Source of the DNA: Alphaproteobacteria bacterium
GTDB taxonomy: Bacteria; Pseudomonadota; Alphaproteobacteria; UBA9219
Direction of reading: 5' to 3'
NCBI GenBank assembly: GCA_013289265.1
Contig: JABDAH010000012.1
Span: forward strand, 1 to 40,363
Length of the DNA stretch: 40,363 bases
The notes below the pieces were generated by a model. That model worked only from the letters and a program-made list of their open reading frames with translations. It was not told where the DNA came from and did no database searches. Each line of letters starts with the position of its first letter. Positions within the stretch are counted from its first letter, which is position 1. Below, piece after piece: positions 7,198-16,958 of this stretch. Both the position numbers and the translations under genes were made by a program.

Positions 7198-8856
7198 TTA
7201 ACTCTCCCTATACTTATTCGTAATGGGGTAGCGGCGGTCTTTACCGAGGTTGCGGCGGGTAATTTTGACACCAGGCGGCGCCTGGCGACGTTTATATTCG
7301 GCCTTGTCCAGCATCGACCACACGCGCTTGATCGTCGCAATATCGTGGTTGCGACCGACAATTTCCTGAATCCCCATATCCTTTTCGATCAGACATTCCA
7401 GAATATCATCCAGCACTTCATAGGGTGGTAGATTGTCCTGATCTTTTTGGTCAGGTTTTAATTCTGCCGTCGGCGCTTTGGTCAGAATATTTTCCGGGAT
7501 GATAATGCCTTCCGGCCCCAGCACCGATACCAGTTTATTTTTATTGCGCCACTTCGCGACTTTATAGACTTGGGTTTTATAGAGGTCTTTCAGAACCGCG
7601 AATCCGCCGCAAAGATCGCCATACAATGTCGTGTAGCCGACGGACATTTCCGACTTATTGCCTGTCGATAAAACCATCGGTCCGAATTTATTCGACAATG
7701 CCATCAGGATCATGCCGCGGCAGCGCGACTGTAAATTTTCTTCGGTCGTATCAGCAACGCGCCCGACGAATGGCGTGGCAAGCGTCTGTGAGAAAGCCGC
7801 CATAACCGTGGTGATTGGGATAGTTTCAAATCGACATTTCAGATTACGGGCAACTGTCTCCGCATCTTCCAGACTTTCGGTTGATGTATAGGGTGACGGC
7901 ATCATCACGGCCCAAACCCTGTCAGCGCCGAGAGCGTCTACTGCGACAGCTGCGACCAGCGCGCTATCAATCCCGCCGGAAAGACCCAAAATCACGCCAG
8001 GAAAACCATTTTTGTTCACATAATCGCGCAAACCAAGCACCAGAGCGTTATAAATGGCTGATTCGCCCTGCGGGATTGGTTTCATAACCCCTGCCTCAGG
8101 ACGACAACCTTCCGAGCCTATTGTCCAATGGGTTAGGATAAAATCCTCATCCCAAGATGCAGCCTGAACGGCGCATTTGCCCTCAGCATCCAGAACGAAG
8201 GAAGCGCCGTCAAATACCAGCTCATCCTGCCCGCCGACCTGATGCACATAAACCAAAGGCAATCCGCTTTCCTTGATGCGCGCTTCGGCCAACATTCGGC
8301 GGCTGTCCATTTTGCCGATCTCGAACGGACTGCCATTCGGCACCAGCAACATCTGCGCACCGCGATCCTTCAGGATGCGTGTGACTGTGGGGATCCACAT
8401 ATCTTCGCAAATCATAACGCCGAGCCTTAGGCCGCGAAAGCTGATCGGCTCCGGCATTTGCCACGAAGTGAAAACCCGCTTTTCATCAAATGGGCCGTAA
8501 TTTGGCAATTCGCGTTTATATGTTTTTCCGGCGATGCGCCCTTCGCTGAGCAGCAACATCGCATTGTAAAGTTTGTCTTCTTCTCGCCACGGCGTGCCGA
8601 GTAATATCGCGGGCCCTCCGTCTGAAGTTTCGCGGGCCAGCGCCTCAACCGCTTTATGAATGGCATTCTGAAAACTGGGCTTTAGGATCAGGTCTTCCGG
8701 CGGATAGCCGCAAATATAAAGCTCCGACGTCATCAGCAAATTGGCACCCTGAGCGGCCGCCTGTTTGCGGATTGTGCGCAGCTTGTTCAGATTGCCCGAA
8801 ATGTCGCCAAGCGTAGGGTTCAGTTGCGCCAAGGCAAGCGTCAGCTTTTCCGGCAT
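7198..8856 (-). CDS. nadE: Glutamine-dependent NAD+ synthetase
   Basis: The enzyme (552 aa) makes NAD+ from nicotinate adenine dinucleotide, ATP and glutamine-derived ammonia. Residues 1 to about 255 form a nitrilase-type glutaminase with the triad E45 (SELYICGYPPEDL), K114 (YKRELPNYGPFDE) and C150 (ICEDMW). The second half is the synthetase, with the ATP pyrophosphatase loop SGGIDS at 293-298 and the motif STGNKSE. Length and domain order are normal for the bacterial two-domain type. The gene converges on the deacetylase across a short palindromic repeat and lies 26 bp after a small exported-protein gene. Confidence 0.96.
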   Translation of the reverse strand: MPEKLTLALAQLNPTLGDISGNLNKLRTIRKQAAAQGANLLMTSELYICGYPPEDLILKPSFQNAIHKAVEALARETSDGGPAILLGTPWREEDKLYNAMLLLSEGRIAGKTYKRELPNYGPFDEKRVFTSWQMPEPISFRGLRLGVMICEDMWIPTVTRILKDRGAQMLLVPNGSPFEIGKMDSRRMLAEARIKESGLPLVYVHQVGGQDELVFDGASFVLDAEGKCAVQAASWDEDFILTHWTIGSEGCRPEAGVMKPIPQGESAIYNALVLGLRDYVNKNGFPGVILGLSGGIDSALVAAVAVDALGADRVWAVMMPSPYTSTESLEDAETVARNLKCRFETIPITTVMAAFSQTLATPFVGRVADTTEENLQSRCRGMILMALSNKFGPMVLSTGNKSEMSVGYTTLYGDLCGGFAVLKDLYKTQVYKVAKWRNKNKLVSVLGPEGIIIPENILTKAPTAELKPDQKDQDNLPPYEVLDDILECLIEKDMGIQEIVGRNHDIATIKRVWSMLDKAEYKRRQAPPGVKITRRNLGKDRRYPITNKYRES

Positions 8857-8882
8857 TCAGTGAACTCCCGATCCGTAACTGA

Positions 8883-9236
8883 TTATTTCTTGAGCGATGC
8901 GCCGAGGGCATCAGCCCGTAGCTTGGCGCCTGTGATCTGTTCTTGCGCTGCGCTGATAATCATAGCCGAAGCCTGATTGGCGTCAGCCTGCGCTTCGCCA
9001 CTCATGCAATTCATATAGGCCTGAACCTGGGTGATATAGACGTTGTATTGCACGACGCGGCTATTCACATCGCTGGCTGCATCTTCGCTACCCACGCCGC
9101 TAAGCAAGGGTGGTATGGCGGGGGCCGCGCATTGCGTCGATTTCCATACGGCCTGATTATTGGTGATACTGACTTCCCCGGCAAAGGCTGGGGCGGCGCA
9201 TAACAGGGTCAGAAGAGCAACGGCGTATTTGATCAT
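8883..9236 (-). CDS. Small exported protein of unknown function
   Basis: The 117-residue protein starts with a clear Sec signal peptide (MIKYAVALLTLLCAAPAFA, cleavage after residue 19). The mature part of about 98 residues has two cysteines (C36 and C77), which could form a disulfide in the periplasm. A long Ala/Gln-rich helix fills its C-terminal half. I do not recognise a family, though small alphaproteobacterial secreted proteins with one Cys-x-A-P near the N-terminus are common. It lies immediately upstream of nadE on the same strand and may share its promoter. Confidence 0.75.
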   Translation of the reverse strand: MIKYAVALLTLLCAAPAFAGEVSITNNQAVWKSTQCAAPAIPPLLSGVGSEDAASDVNSRVVQYNVYITQVQAYMNCMSGEAQADANQASAMIISAAQEQITGAKLRADALGASLKK

Positions 9237-9356
9237 GATTTTTCCCTCAGATGAGAAGGTTTGGAACAGTTATCAAGGATAGTAGTCGCATCAAAGAAAG
9301 GATGCTAGAGAGTATCCTACTCTATTTTAACTCCAGCTTCTTAGGATTATTTACCA

Positions 9357-10670
9357 ATGATTCCGCGTTATTCCCGCCCTGAAATGGCCAAAATATGGGA
9401 TCCCGAAAACAGGATGCGCATCTGGTTCGAGATCGAAGCCCACGCTTGTGATGCTTTGGCGCAATTGGGTGTTATCCCTAAATCCGCTGCCAAAAATATC
9501 TGGAAAAAGGGTAAATGGGAACTCGCCCGCATTGACGAGATCGAAAAAGAAACCCGCCATGACGTCCTGGCGTTCCTAACCAACCTTGCCGAATATATCG
9601 GCCCCGATGCCCGCTTTGTTCATCAGGGCATGACATCAAGCGATGTGCTGGACACGGCCCTTGCGGTACAGCTAAAGCAAGCAGCCGAATTGCTTTTAAA
9701 AGATATCGACGGCGTTCTGGCTGCGCTGAAAAAACGTGTGGAAGAAAATCTCGACGTCCTCACCATTGGCCGCAGTCACGGCATTCATGCGGAGCCGACC
9801 AGCTTTGGTCTGAAGCTCGCGACACATTATGCCGCCTTTGCCCGCGCCAAAAAACGCCTGCAGATTGCGCATGATGATATTGCGACCTGCGCTATCTCCG
9901 GCCCTGTCGGCACTTTCGCCACGATTGATCCGCGCGTCGAAACGCATGTCGCCAAGAAACTAGGCTTGTCGGTTGAGCCGATCTCCACCCAGATCATTCC
10001 GCGCGACCGTCATGCGATGTTCTTTGCGACGTTGGGCGTGATTGCCAGCTCGATCGAAAATCTGGCCATCGAAGTGCGTCATCTGCAGCGTAGCGAAGTA
10101 CGAGAAGCGGAAGAACCTTTCGCCAAAGGCCAAAAAGGCTCGTCGGCCATGCCACACAAACGTAATCCCGTTTTGGCAGAAAACCTGACGGGGTTAGCCC
10201 GCATCGTACGCGCGTCCGTTACCCCTGCCCTTGAAAATGTCGCTTTGTGGCATGAACGCGATATTTCGCATTCCGCGGTGGAGCGTGTTTTTGGGCCGGA
10301 TGCTACCATTGCTTTGGACTTTGCCCTGACACGCCTCACCGGCTTGATTGACGGCATGGTTATTTACCGGGAACGTATCGAGGAAAACCTGAACTCTCTC
10401 GGCGGCTTGCATTTCTCGCAACGTGTTCTGTTGGCTTTAACGCAAGCGGGTGTCAGCCGTGAAGATTCATATAGAATTGTACAATCTAATGCGATGGCTG
10501 TGTGGGCCGATTTGCAAAAAGGAAAATCAGCCAGTTTTGTTGACCGCCTGAAAACCGACAAAACCATACGCGAGCATGTAAAGCCTAAGGACCTGGCTGC
10601 CTGCTTTGATGTAAAGTTTTATATCCGCCATGCGCGAACGATCTGGAAACGGGTGCTGAAGGAAGGGTAA
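9357..10670 (+). CDS. purB: Adenylosuccinate lyase
   Basis: PurB (437 aa) cleaves SAICAR to AICAR plus fumarate and adenylosuccinate to AMP plus fumarate, so it works directly after PurC, encoded 4 kb upstream. It has the fumarase/aspartase superfamily fold: MTSSDVLDTALA, the histidine segment TIGRSHGIHAEP, and the signature loop GSSAMPHKRNP, with the catalytic Ser near 263. The start MIPRYSRPEMAKIW is the family's usual one. The gene is monocistronic: a minus-strand gene ends 3 bp after its stop. Confidence 0.96.
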   Translation: MIPRYSRPEMAKIWDPENRMRIWFEIEAHACDALAQLGVIPKSAAKNIWKKGKWELARIDEIEKETRHDVLAFLTNLAEYIGPDARFVHQGMTSSDVLDTALAVQLKQAAELLLKDIDGVLAALKKRVEENLDVLTIGRSHGIHAEPTSFGLKLATHYAAFARAKKRLQIAHDDIATCAISGPVGTFATIDPRVETHVAKKLGLSVEPISTQIIPRDRHAMFFATLGVIASSIENLAIEVRHLQRSEVREAEEPFAKGQKGSSAMPHKRNPVLAENLTGLARIVRASVTPALENVALWHERDISHSAVERVFGPDATIALDFALTRLTGLIDGMVIYRERIEENLNSLGGLHFSQRVLLALTQAGVSREDSYRIVQSNAMAVWADLQKGKSASFVDRLKTDKTIREHVKPKDLAACFDVKFYIRHARTIWKRVLKEG

Positions 10671-10673
10671 GGG

Positions 10674-10994
10674 TTACTTTCCGCCAGCTATAGCGCGACG
10701 GGTTGTAGCGCCGACATCGTCAGCAATACTGATAAGGTAAGCTAAATCTTCGGCTTCGCGCCAGTTGCGGTATAGCGTATCCACACGCTCGGTGTGTCCC
10801 GTGCCGCGTTCCACCTTGGCGAAAGGATTGTCATGATGGATTTGATATTCTTTGTGCGCCGCTTCAGCGCGGGTATCAAGATAGGCTGACAATTCTTCGA
10901 TATCGACTTGTTTAAATTCGGAAACGCTTAACTCAACCTGCACGCGTTTTGCAACATGTGTTCCATAACGTTGATGGAGTTCTTCGTACAACAT
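10674..10994 (-). CDS. Hypothetical protein (106 aa)
   Basis: I do not recognise this protein. It is soluble, mainly helical and strongly charged, with a dense acidic/basic N-terminal half and an R-x-N-W-R-E-A-E-D-L-A-Y segment near residues 75-87. There is no signal peptide, membrane segment or metal motif. The ATG at 10994 is 10 nt after the stop of the upstream minus-strand gene, so both probably share a transcript. It ends 3 bp from the purB stop, with no room for a separate terminator. Confidence 0.68.
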   Translation of the reverse strand: MLYEELHQRYGTHVAKRVQVELSVSEFKQVDIEELSAYLDTRAEAAHKEYQIHHDNPFAKVERGTGHTERVDTLYRNWREAEDLAYLISIADDVGATTRRAIAGGK

Positions 10995-11004
10995 GACAAA
11001 CCTG

Positions 11005-11214
11005 TTAGTGGCGGGTCTGGTAACGCATGTTTTCCTTCATCAGGCGGAAAACGTTTTTCATGCGTTCTTCGGGAGGTAACTTTGATACACGTACTTCCAA
11101 CACACCTTCGAACTGTTCCAACATCGACAAAATGGCCAACGCATTATCCCGGCCGAAACGGGATTCGAGATCAATAAAATCGAGTGAACCTGAAATCAGA
11201 TTAATGTCGCTCAT
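11005..11214 (-). CDS. Hypothetical small protein (69 aa)
   Basis: I chose the ATG at 11214 (MSDINLISG) because GGAAG sits 7 nt upstream; an in-frame ATG at 11226 lies across that site. The product is a small soluble helical protein with an amphipathic stretch (DNALAILSMLEQFEGVLEV) and a basic C-terminus. No family is recognised. It is first in a two-gene unit with the 106-residue protein downstream. Together the two might be an antitoxin/toxin-like or regulator/partner pair, but nothing in the sequence shows such a function. Confidence 0.62.
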   Translation of the reverse strand: MSDINLISGSLDFIDLESRFGRDNALAILSMLEQFEGVLEVRVSKLPPEERMKNVFRLMKENMRYQTRH

Positions 11215-11495
11215 GAACACTTCCATCTATCCAATTGGCATTTATAGTTAATTTTTTCCGCCATATACTACCTATTTTGGAGCATAACTTACCAATTACA
11301 GGTGGTCAAGCGCGAATCTCTACACGTTTTAGTTTCATACGGGTTCCCGATTATTAAGCTTTCTGATTTTGTTTTGGTAACCCTATTTTTGAAGACACCA
11401 TAAAAATGCGTCGACCTTTTTACTCTCCTGACTGTGCCAAGACTTCTACGATATCATTGCCCTATCGATATGAAACCATTCCCACGCCGCAATCC
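11215..11495. other. Divergent intergenic region, distal part
   Basis: No gene is supported. The region is AT-rich near 11240-11300, which probably holds the promoter of the two-gene minus-strand unit. A 33-codon plus-strand frame (11406-11504) lacks a ribosome-binding site and lies upstream of the likely mgtA promoter. Confidence 0.45.
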
Positions 11496-11523
11496 TTGAC
11501 ATAGCAAATGTCAAAGGTGTACT
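11496..11523 (+). promoter_or_regulatory. Probable mgtA promoter with overlapping palindromic operator
   Basis: TTGACA (11496-11501) and TGTACT (11518-11523) are separated by 16 bp, a good sigma-70-type pair. The -35 box is also the left arm of a perfect inverted repeat, TTGACAT-AGCAA-ATGTCAA (11496-11514), placed so that a dimeric regulator bound there would cover the spacer. Transcription would start near 11530. Confidence 0.55.
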
Positions 11524-11529
11524 TGGCGG

Positions 11530-11729
11530 CAAGCGTTAGGCGGGTCCGTCTGACAGAGATCAACTTATGAGAGAACAATGGACGGCGACAGTAGTTGCGG
11601 CTGGGCACAATATTCTCAGACCGTACATACAATGTCTCCAGCATTCCCTGCCCGTTGCAGTGTGAAGAGCGGTAGCTAAAGCCAGCTCTTTTCACCTCTG
11701 GTCGCGGGATTGTCCGGGAGGTGATAGAT
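11530..11729 (+). promoter_or_regulatory. Structured mgtA 5' leader, candidate Mg2+ riboswitch with SD-masking hairpin
   Basis: From the predicted transcript start to the ATG lie about 200 nt without a gene. The 5' end, GTTAGGCGGGTCC (11535-11547), and the late segment GCTAAAGCC (11674-11682) resemble conserved parts of the M-box (ykoK) Mg2+ aptamer, though I cannot fold the full structure by eye. Near the end, AAGAGC (11665-11670) pairs with GCTCTT (11685-11690). TCACCTC (11692-11698) is the perfect complement of GAGGTGA (11718-11724), which contains the mgtA Shine-Dalgarno GGGAGG. The two hairpins abut and may compete, giving a plausible translational switch. The M-box identity is inference; the SD-masking pair is directly visible. 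Confidence 0.45.
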
Positions 11730-14462
11730 ATGACGAACACTCCATCTGAAAACAATGGATCTTTCATGCAAAGATCCGTGTCTCTGGTCACAAATCTTTT
11801 TGCGCCACGCAAAGATATCATCGTTCAAACACGCGCATCGGAAATCTACGGCGTAGTCGCCCGCATGGAACCCGACATTGCTTTGCAGCATATGAATAGC
11901 CGCAACGAAGGCTTGTCGGAAGAAGAAGCTTCAGAACGTCTGGAAAAATTCGGCAAAAATCAGGTTGTCAGCGAAGAACATAAGAGCGTTATCAAACAGC
12001 TGCTGCAGCTTATTATTAATCCACTCAACATAATGCTGATTGCGCTGGCGATCCTGAATTTCTTTTTTCTGGATGATATGGAATCCGGCACCGTCGTTTT
12101 GACGATGGTCGTTCTCAGTGTCTCGCTTTCCTTCTTTCAGGAACGCCGTTCCAATAATGCCGCCGAGAAGTTGCGCGACATGGTCAGCACCACGGCTTCG
12201 GTCATGCGACGCATACAGTCCGAAGGCGGCCAGCTGGAAGACAGCGAATCCACCAATACCCGCAAATCCATGCGTCTTGAATTACCGGTAGATGAGCTGG
12301 TGCCCGGCGATGTGCTTTGGCTTTCGGCCGGGGATATGATCCCGGCGGATGTGCGCATTCTTTCCGCGCGCGATTTGTTCATCAACCAGTCAGCTTTGAC
12401 CGGCGAATCCATGCCAGTCGAAAAATTCCCGGCGCTGACGGATACCACAGCCAAGAATTTTCTCGATTACAGCAATATCGCCTTTATGGGCAGCCATGTT
12501 GTCAGCGGGACCGCGAAGGCTGTGATTATCACGACGGGGACCAGCACTTATTTCGGTGCACTGGCCCGCACTATCGTTGGCCGTCGTGCCCAGACCAGCT
12601 TTGAAAAAGGCATCAATCGTTTTACCTGGCTGATGATCAAATTCATGCTGGTAATGGTACCGCTGGTTTTCCTCGTCAACGGCTTTACCAAGCATAACTG
12701 GATGGAAGCCTTTATTTTTGCGATGTCCGTAGCCGTAGGCCTGACACCGGAAATGCTGCCAATGATTGTCACGGTCAATCTCAGCAAAGGCGCTCTGGCC
12801 ATGTCGCGCAAAAAAGTCATCGTCAAGCGCCTGAATTCGATTCAGAATTTCGGCGCGATGGATGTCCTCTGCACTGATAAAACCGGCACGCTGACACAAG
12901 ACAAAGTCATTATGAAACGCCACATTGATTTACGCGGCGAAGATTGCGATTCCGTCCTGCATTACGCCTATCTGAATAGCTTTTATCAATCCGGCCTAAA
13001 AAACCTGCTTGATGTCGCCGTGCTCGACCATGTCGATATCAGGCAGGATCTGCATATCGACGATCAGGCTTACGGTAAGATAGATGAAATTCCGTTCGAT
13101 TTCGTACGCCGGCGTATGTCGGTTGTCGTGTCGAAGGCCGAGACCCAGCAACATATTTTGATTTGCAAAGGCGCTGTCGAAGAAATCATCAGCATTTGCA
13201 CCAAAGGTGAAATCAACGGCGAACCGTTTGATATGACACTTACGCATCGCGACGAAATGCTGAAACTCGCACGCGACCTGAACGAAGATGGTTTCCGCGT
13301 TATTGCTGTCGCCCATAAAGATATGCCGGCAGCCCAGAGCGTCTACGGCGTGAAGGATGAGAGCGACCTGACACTCATTGGCTATATCGCCTTCCTTGAC
13401 CCGCCGAAAGACAGTGCCGCAGCTGCTATCGCCGCCCTTGGACGTCACGGGGTTGCTGTTAAAATTTTGACTGGCGACGGCGATATCGTCACGCGCCGCG
13501 TTTGCAAGGATGTTGGACTGAAAATCGAAGCACTTCTACTTGGTAGCGCTATCGAAAACATGACTGATGATGAACTTGCAAAGCAGGTTAACGGTACAAC
13601 TGTATTCGCCAAACTATCACCCGCACAGAAAGCCCGCGTGATTGCAGCGCTTCACACTAACGGACATGTGGTCGGTTTCCTCGGTGACGGCATTAATGAC
13701 GGCCCCGCCCTGAAAGCCGCCGATGTTGGCATTTCAGTTGATACAGGCGCGGATATCGCCAAGGAATCCGCCGACATCATTCTGCTGGAAAAAAGCCTTA
13801 TGGTGCTGGAAGAAGGTGTTCTGGAAGGCCGCAAGGTTTTCGGCAACATCACCAAATATATTAAAATGGGTGCGAGCTCTAACTTCGGCAATATGTTCAG
13901 CGTGCTGGGCGCCAGCGCATGGCTACCATTCCTGCCGATGCTGCCGATTCAGATTCTAACCAACAATCTGCTTTATGATTTCTCGCAAACGGCGATACCG
14001 ACCGATCATGTTGACGATGAATACCTGACGGCCCCGCGCAAGTGGGATATCAGCTACATCGCCAAATTCATGGTATGCCTCGGGCCGATTAGCTCGATTT
14101 TCGATTATGCGACTTTTGCGATTATGTATTATGGGTTTGGCGCGAACACAGTCGCCAATGCGCATCTGTTTCAGACTGCATGGTTTATAGAATCCATCCT
14201 GACGCAGACACTCATCATCCACATCATTCGTACGAATAAAATTCCGTTTATTCAGAGCCGCGCCAGCTGGCCGTTAATTATTACAACCCTTAGTATATGT
14301 GCGATTGGCATCTGGCTGCCCTACTCGCTATTCTCGCGCAGCCTGGGTTTTGTCCAGTTGCCCTGGGTGTTCTGGCCTATCGTCGGCGCGATTATTATCT
14401 GCTACCTGATGCTGGCACACATCGTGAAGAATAAATTCATTCGCCGGTTTGGATGGAATTGA
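11730..14462 (+). CDS. mgtA: Magnesium-transporting P-type ATPase (P3B, MgtA/MgtB type)
   Basis: The protein (910 aa) imports Mg2+ across the inner membrane at the cost of ATP. Core motifs are present: TGES in the actuator domain, the phosphorylated Asp in CTDKTGTLT (D383), the hinge GDGINDGPALKAADVG, and MgtA-like membrane segments (MSVAVGLTPEMLPMIV; SSNFGNMFSVLGASAWLPFLPMLPIQ). I use the ATG at 11730, 8 nt after GGGAGG; a GTG at 11721 would lie on the Shine-Dalgarno itself. The N-terminal about 90 residues are the usual cytoplasmic extension. The gene is monocistronic, behind a structured leader, and a palindromic repeat follows the stop. Confidence 0.95.
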   Translation: MTNTPSENNGSFMQRSVSLVTNLFAPRKDIIVQTRASEIYGVVARMEPDIALQHMNSRNEGLSEEEASERLEKFGKNQVVSEEHKSVIKQLLQLIINPLNIMLIALAILNFFFLDDMESGTVVLTMVVLSVSLSFFQERRSNNAAEKLRDMVSTTASVMRRIQSEGGQLEDSESTNTRKSMRLELPVDELVPGDVLWLSAGDMIPADVRILSARDLFINQSALTGESMPVEKFPALTDTTAKNFLDYSNIAFMGSHVVSGTAKAVIITTGTSTYFGALARTIVGRRAQTSFEKGINRFTWLMIKFMLVMVPLVFLVNGFTKHNWMEAFIFAMSVAVGLTPEMLPMIVTVNLSKGALAMSRKKVIVKRLNSIQNFGAMDVLCTDKTGTLTQDKVIMKRHIDLRGEDCDSVLHYAYLNSFYQSGLKNLLDVAVLDHVDIRQDLHIDDQAYGKIDEIPFDFVRRRMSVVVSKAETQQHILICKGAVEEIISICTKGEINGEPFDMTLTHRDEMLKLARDLNEDGFRVIAVAHKDMPAAQSVYGVKDESDLTLIGYIAFLDPPKDSAAAAIAALGRHGVAVKILTGDGDIVTRRVCKDVGLKIEALLLGSAIENMTDDELAKQVNGTTVFAKLSPAQKARVIAALHTNGHVVGFLGDGINDGPALKAADVGISVDTGADIAKESADIILLEKSLMVLEEGVLEGRKVFGNITKYIKMGASSNFGNMFSVLGASAWLPFLPMLPIQILTNNLLYDFSQTAIPTDHVDDEYLTAPRKWDISYIAKFMVCLGPISSIFDYATFAIMYYGFGANTVANAHLFQTAWFIESILTQTLIIHIIRTNKIPFIQSRASWPLIITTLSICAIGIWLPYSLFSRSLGFVQLPWVFWPIVGAIIICYLMLAHIVKNKFIRRFGWN

Positions 14463-14465
14463 AGC

Positions 14466-14592
14466 TCCTCTCCCCTTGAGGGAGAGGAAGCAAAAACTTG
14501 GGTTTAGCTTTAGCTAAGCCCTTAGTTTTTGCAGGTGAGGGGTTCTCTTACAGCTACCATCTTGGCCCTCCCCTACCCCGCAAGGGGAGGGT
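14466..14592. repeat. Family B composite palindromic repeat between mgtA and the ferredoxin gene
   Basis: Three hairpins are stacked here: CTCTCCCcttgAGGGAGAG at the left; a long stem from GCAAAAACT (14490-14498) to AGTTTTTGC (14524-14532) that continues through GGG/CCC and TTAG/CTAA; and CCCTCCCC (14566-14573) with GGGGAGGG (14584-14591) at the right. The genes on both sides converge, so the element may serve as a two-way terminator. The right half resembles the copies at 26672 and inside recG. Confidence 0.8.
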
Positions 14593-14619
14593 GACGCCAC
14601 CGCTCTTAGGGCTATTATA

Positions 14620-14934
14620 TTACACCGAACCCGCAGCCAACTTTACCTTCAAACCATCCAATTGCTTGGTGAAGATCAGTTGGCAGGCAAGGCGAGAATC
14701 TTCAGTCACGTCAAACGCACCGTCCAGCATGCCGACTTCTTCTTCATTCGGCTCAGGTAATTTGGCTTTCCATGCCGGATCGACATAAACATGGCAGGTT
14801 GCGCAAGCGCATGAACCGCCGCATTGCGCCAGAATGGGGATGCCGCCTTCACGGATAATTTCCATGATGCTCCATTCCTCGGTCGCCAGAAGTTCGTGAT
14901 CCTTACCTTCCATATCAGTGCAAATAACGTGCAT
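14620..14934 (-). CDS. [2Fe-2S] ferredoxin, adrenodoxin type
   Basis: The 104-residue protein is a small electron carrier. The cluster ligands follow the adrenodoxin/putidaredoxin spacing C-x5-C-x2-C...C at C38, C44, C47 (CGGSCACATC) and C84 (LACQL). The acidic helix EPNEEEVGMLDGAFDV, used for docking to reductase and partner, is present. Partners could include cytochromes P450, ubiquinone hydroxylases or Fe-S assembly; none lies next door except the reductase gene directly upstream. It is 33 bp downstream of that gene and likely co-transcribed. Confidence 0.94.
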   Translation of the reverse strand: MHVICTDMEGKDHELLATEEWSIMEIIREGGIPILAQCGGSCACATCHVYVDPAWKAKLPEPNEEEVGMLDGAFDVTEDSRLACQLIFTKQLDGLKVKLAAGSV

Positions 14935-14967
14935 AATTCAGTCTCGTCAGATGTTAGTGGTTAGAAT

Positions 14968-16035
<1,068 letters not shown>

Positions 16036-16108
16036 TTAAAGGAAGCGTCTTAGCGGAGTTGCCGCCCCGGTTCAAGTGTTCCTCTATCCTTGTGGACAGG
16101 TGCTAAAT

Positions 16109-16777
16109 TTACGCCTTTTTCAACTTTCCCTTTATCATTTCGACAATTTCCGCCGGCTTCCATTCCTTCAGTAAACTGATGCTTTTGCCCAATTTCATGA
16201 TATCGGCAATACGGCGGTCAAGGAATTCCCAGCTCGCGGCGCAATTCGGTGTTTCATCATCCAGCCAGAATAAAATCGTGGCTTTCAGGACACCTGCTAA
16301 TAACGTGCGTTTGGTATAAAAATTAAAGTCGGTGGAGGTATCTCCCCCCGCACGCCACATCAAATCAACCGTTTTATAAAGACGTTTGACGCCCAAAGGC
16401 AAATGCAGCGGCAACGCATACCAATACATCATGCGGCGTACAGCCTCACGGTGCGGTTGCCAGACTTCCAGCCGCGTCCGAACTGCAAAAGTAATCTTGT
16501 CGCGCGTGCGCAATCGCGCAAAACCGGGTTCTTCGGCTATTTTCTGCTGCATCGCCTCATCGGCAATAGCGCCAAACAGTTCAATGACATCGCGAATCCC
16601 TTGCGGAAAAAGCAGATCAGCTTCACCGCGGCTTAATCCGGCAGCCGTGATTGCCCGTTCGAAAGCGACATTCGTCCAGCCATCGAAAGGAATTTGAGGC
16701 AGAATCGCCTCCAGAATTTGATGACATTTGCGATTTTTCGTGGCTTCTGCCGTGGTGGCTGTGGTTTTCTTTTTCAT
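16109..16777 (-). CDS. COQ9 family protein (ubiquinone biosynthesis factor)
   Basis: The 222-residue protein matches bacterial COQ9 homologues, which share a TetR-like fold, bind lipid and assist the hydroxylation steps of ubiquinone synthesis. Visible features are a lysine-rich N-terminus, the segment VAFERAITAAGLSRGEADLLFP, the RVRTRLEVWQPH-type helix, and the W-R-A-G-G-D-T-S-T-D-F-N-F-Y-T-K-R segment diagnostic of the family. I use the ATG at 16777, preceded by AAGGA; the open frame upstream to 16984 would cover the rpsU promoter and looks unlike the family. The gene is divergent from rpsU. Confidence 0.92.
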   Translation of the reverse strand: MKKKTTATTAEATKNRKCHQILEAILPQIPFDGWTNVAFERAITAAGLSRGEADLLFPQGIRDVIELFGAIADEAMQQKIAEEPGFARLRTRDKITFAVRTRLEVWQPHREAVRRMMYWYALPLHLPLGVKRLYKTVDLMWRAGGDTSTDFNFYTKRTLLAGVLKATILFWLDDETPNCAASWEFLDRRIADIMKLGKSISLLKEWKPAEIVEMIKGKLKKA

Positions 16778-16958
16778 AGAATCCTTATACTTCATAGGTT
16801 TAGCCGAGCATACCCCCGAGGCAGGGTTAAAATAAACCCTTTTCCCTAAGCTATTGATCGTGTTATAGCAGCGCGTCTCGAGAGCCCTGAAGTAGGCACT
16901 CGAAAGGGGCTTCTTTTCGCCCGTGTTACAATTTTCGCCCTTAAGGAGGGATTGGTTC

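Noticed and set aside
11406-11504. 33-codon Pro-containing frame upstream of mgtA, considered as an MgtL-like leader peptide
   Set aside because: It has no Shine-Dalgarno and lies upstream of or across the best promoter, so it should not be in the mgtA transcript.
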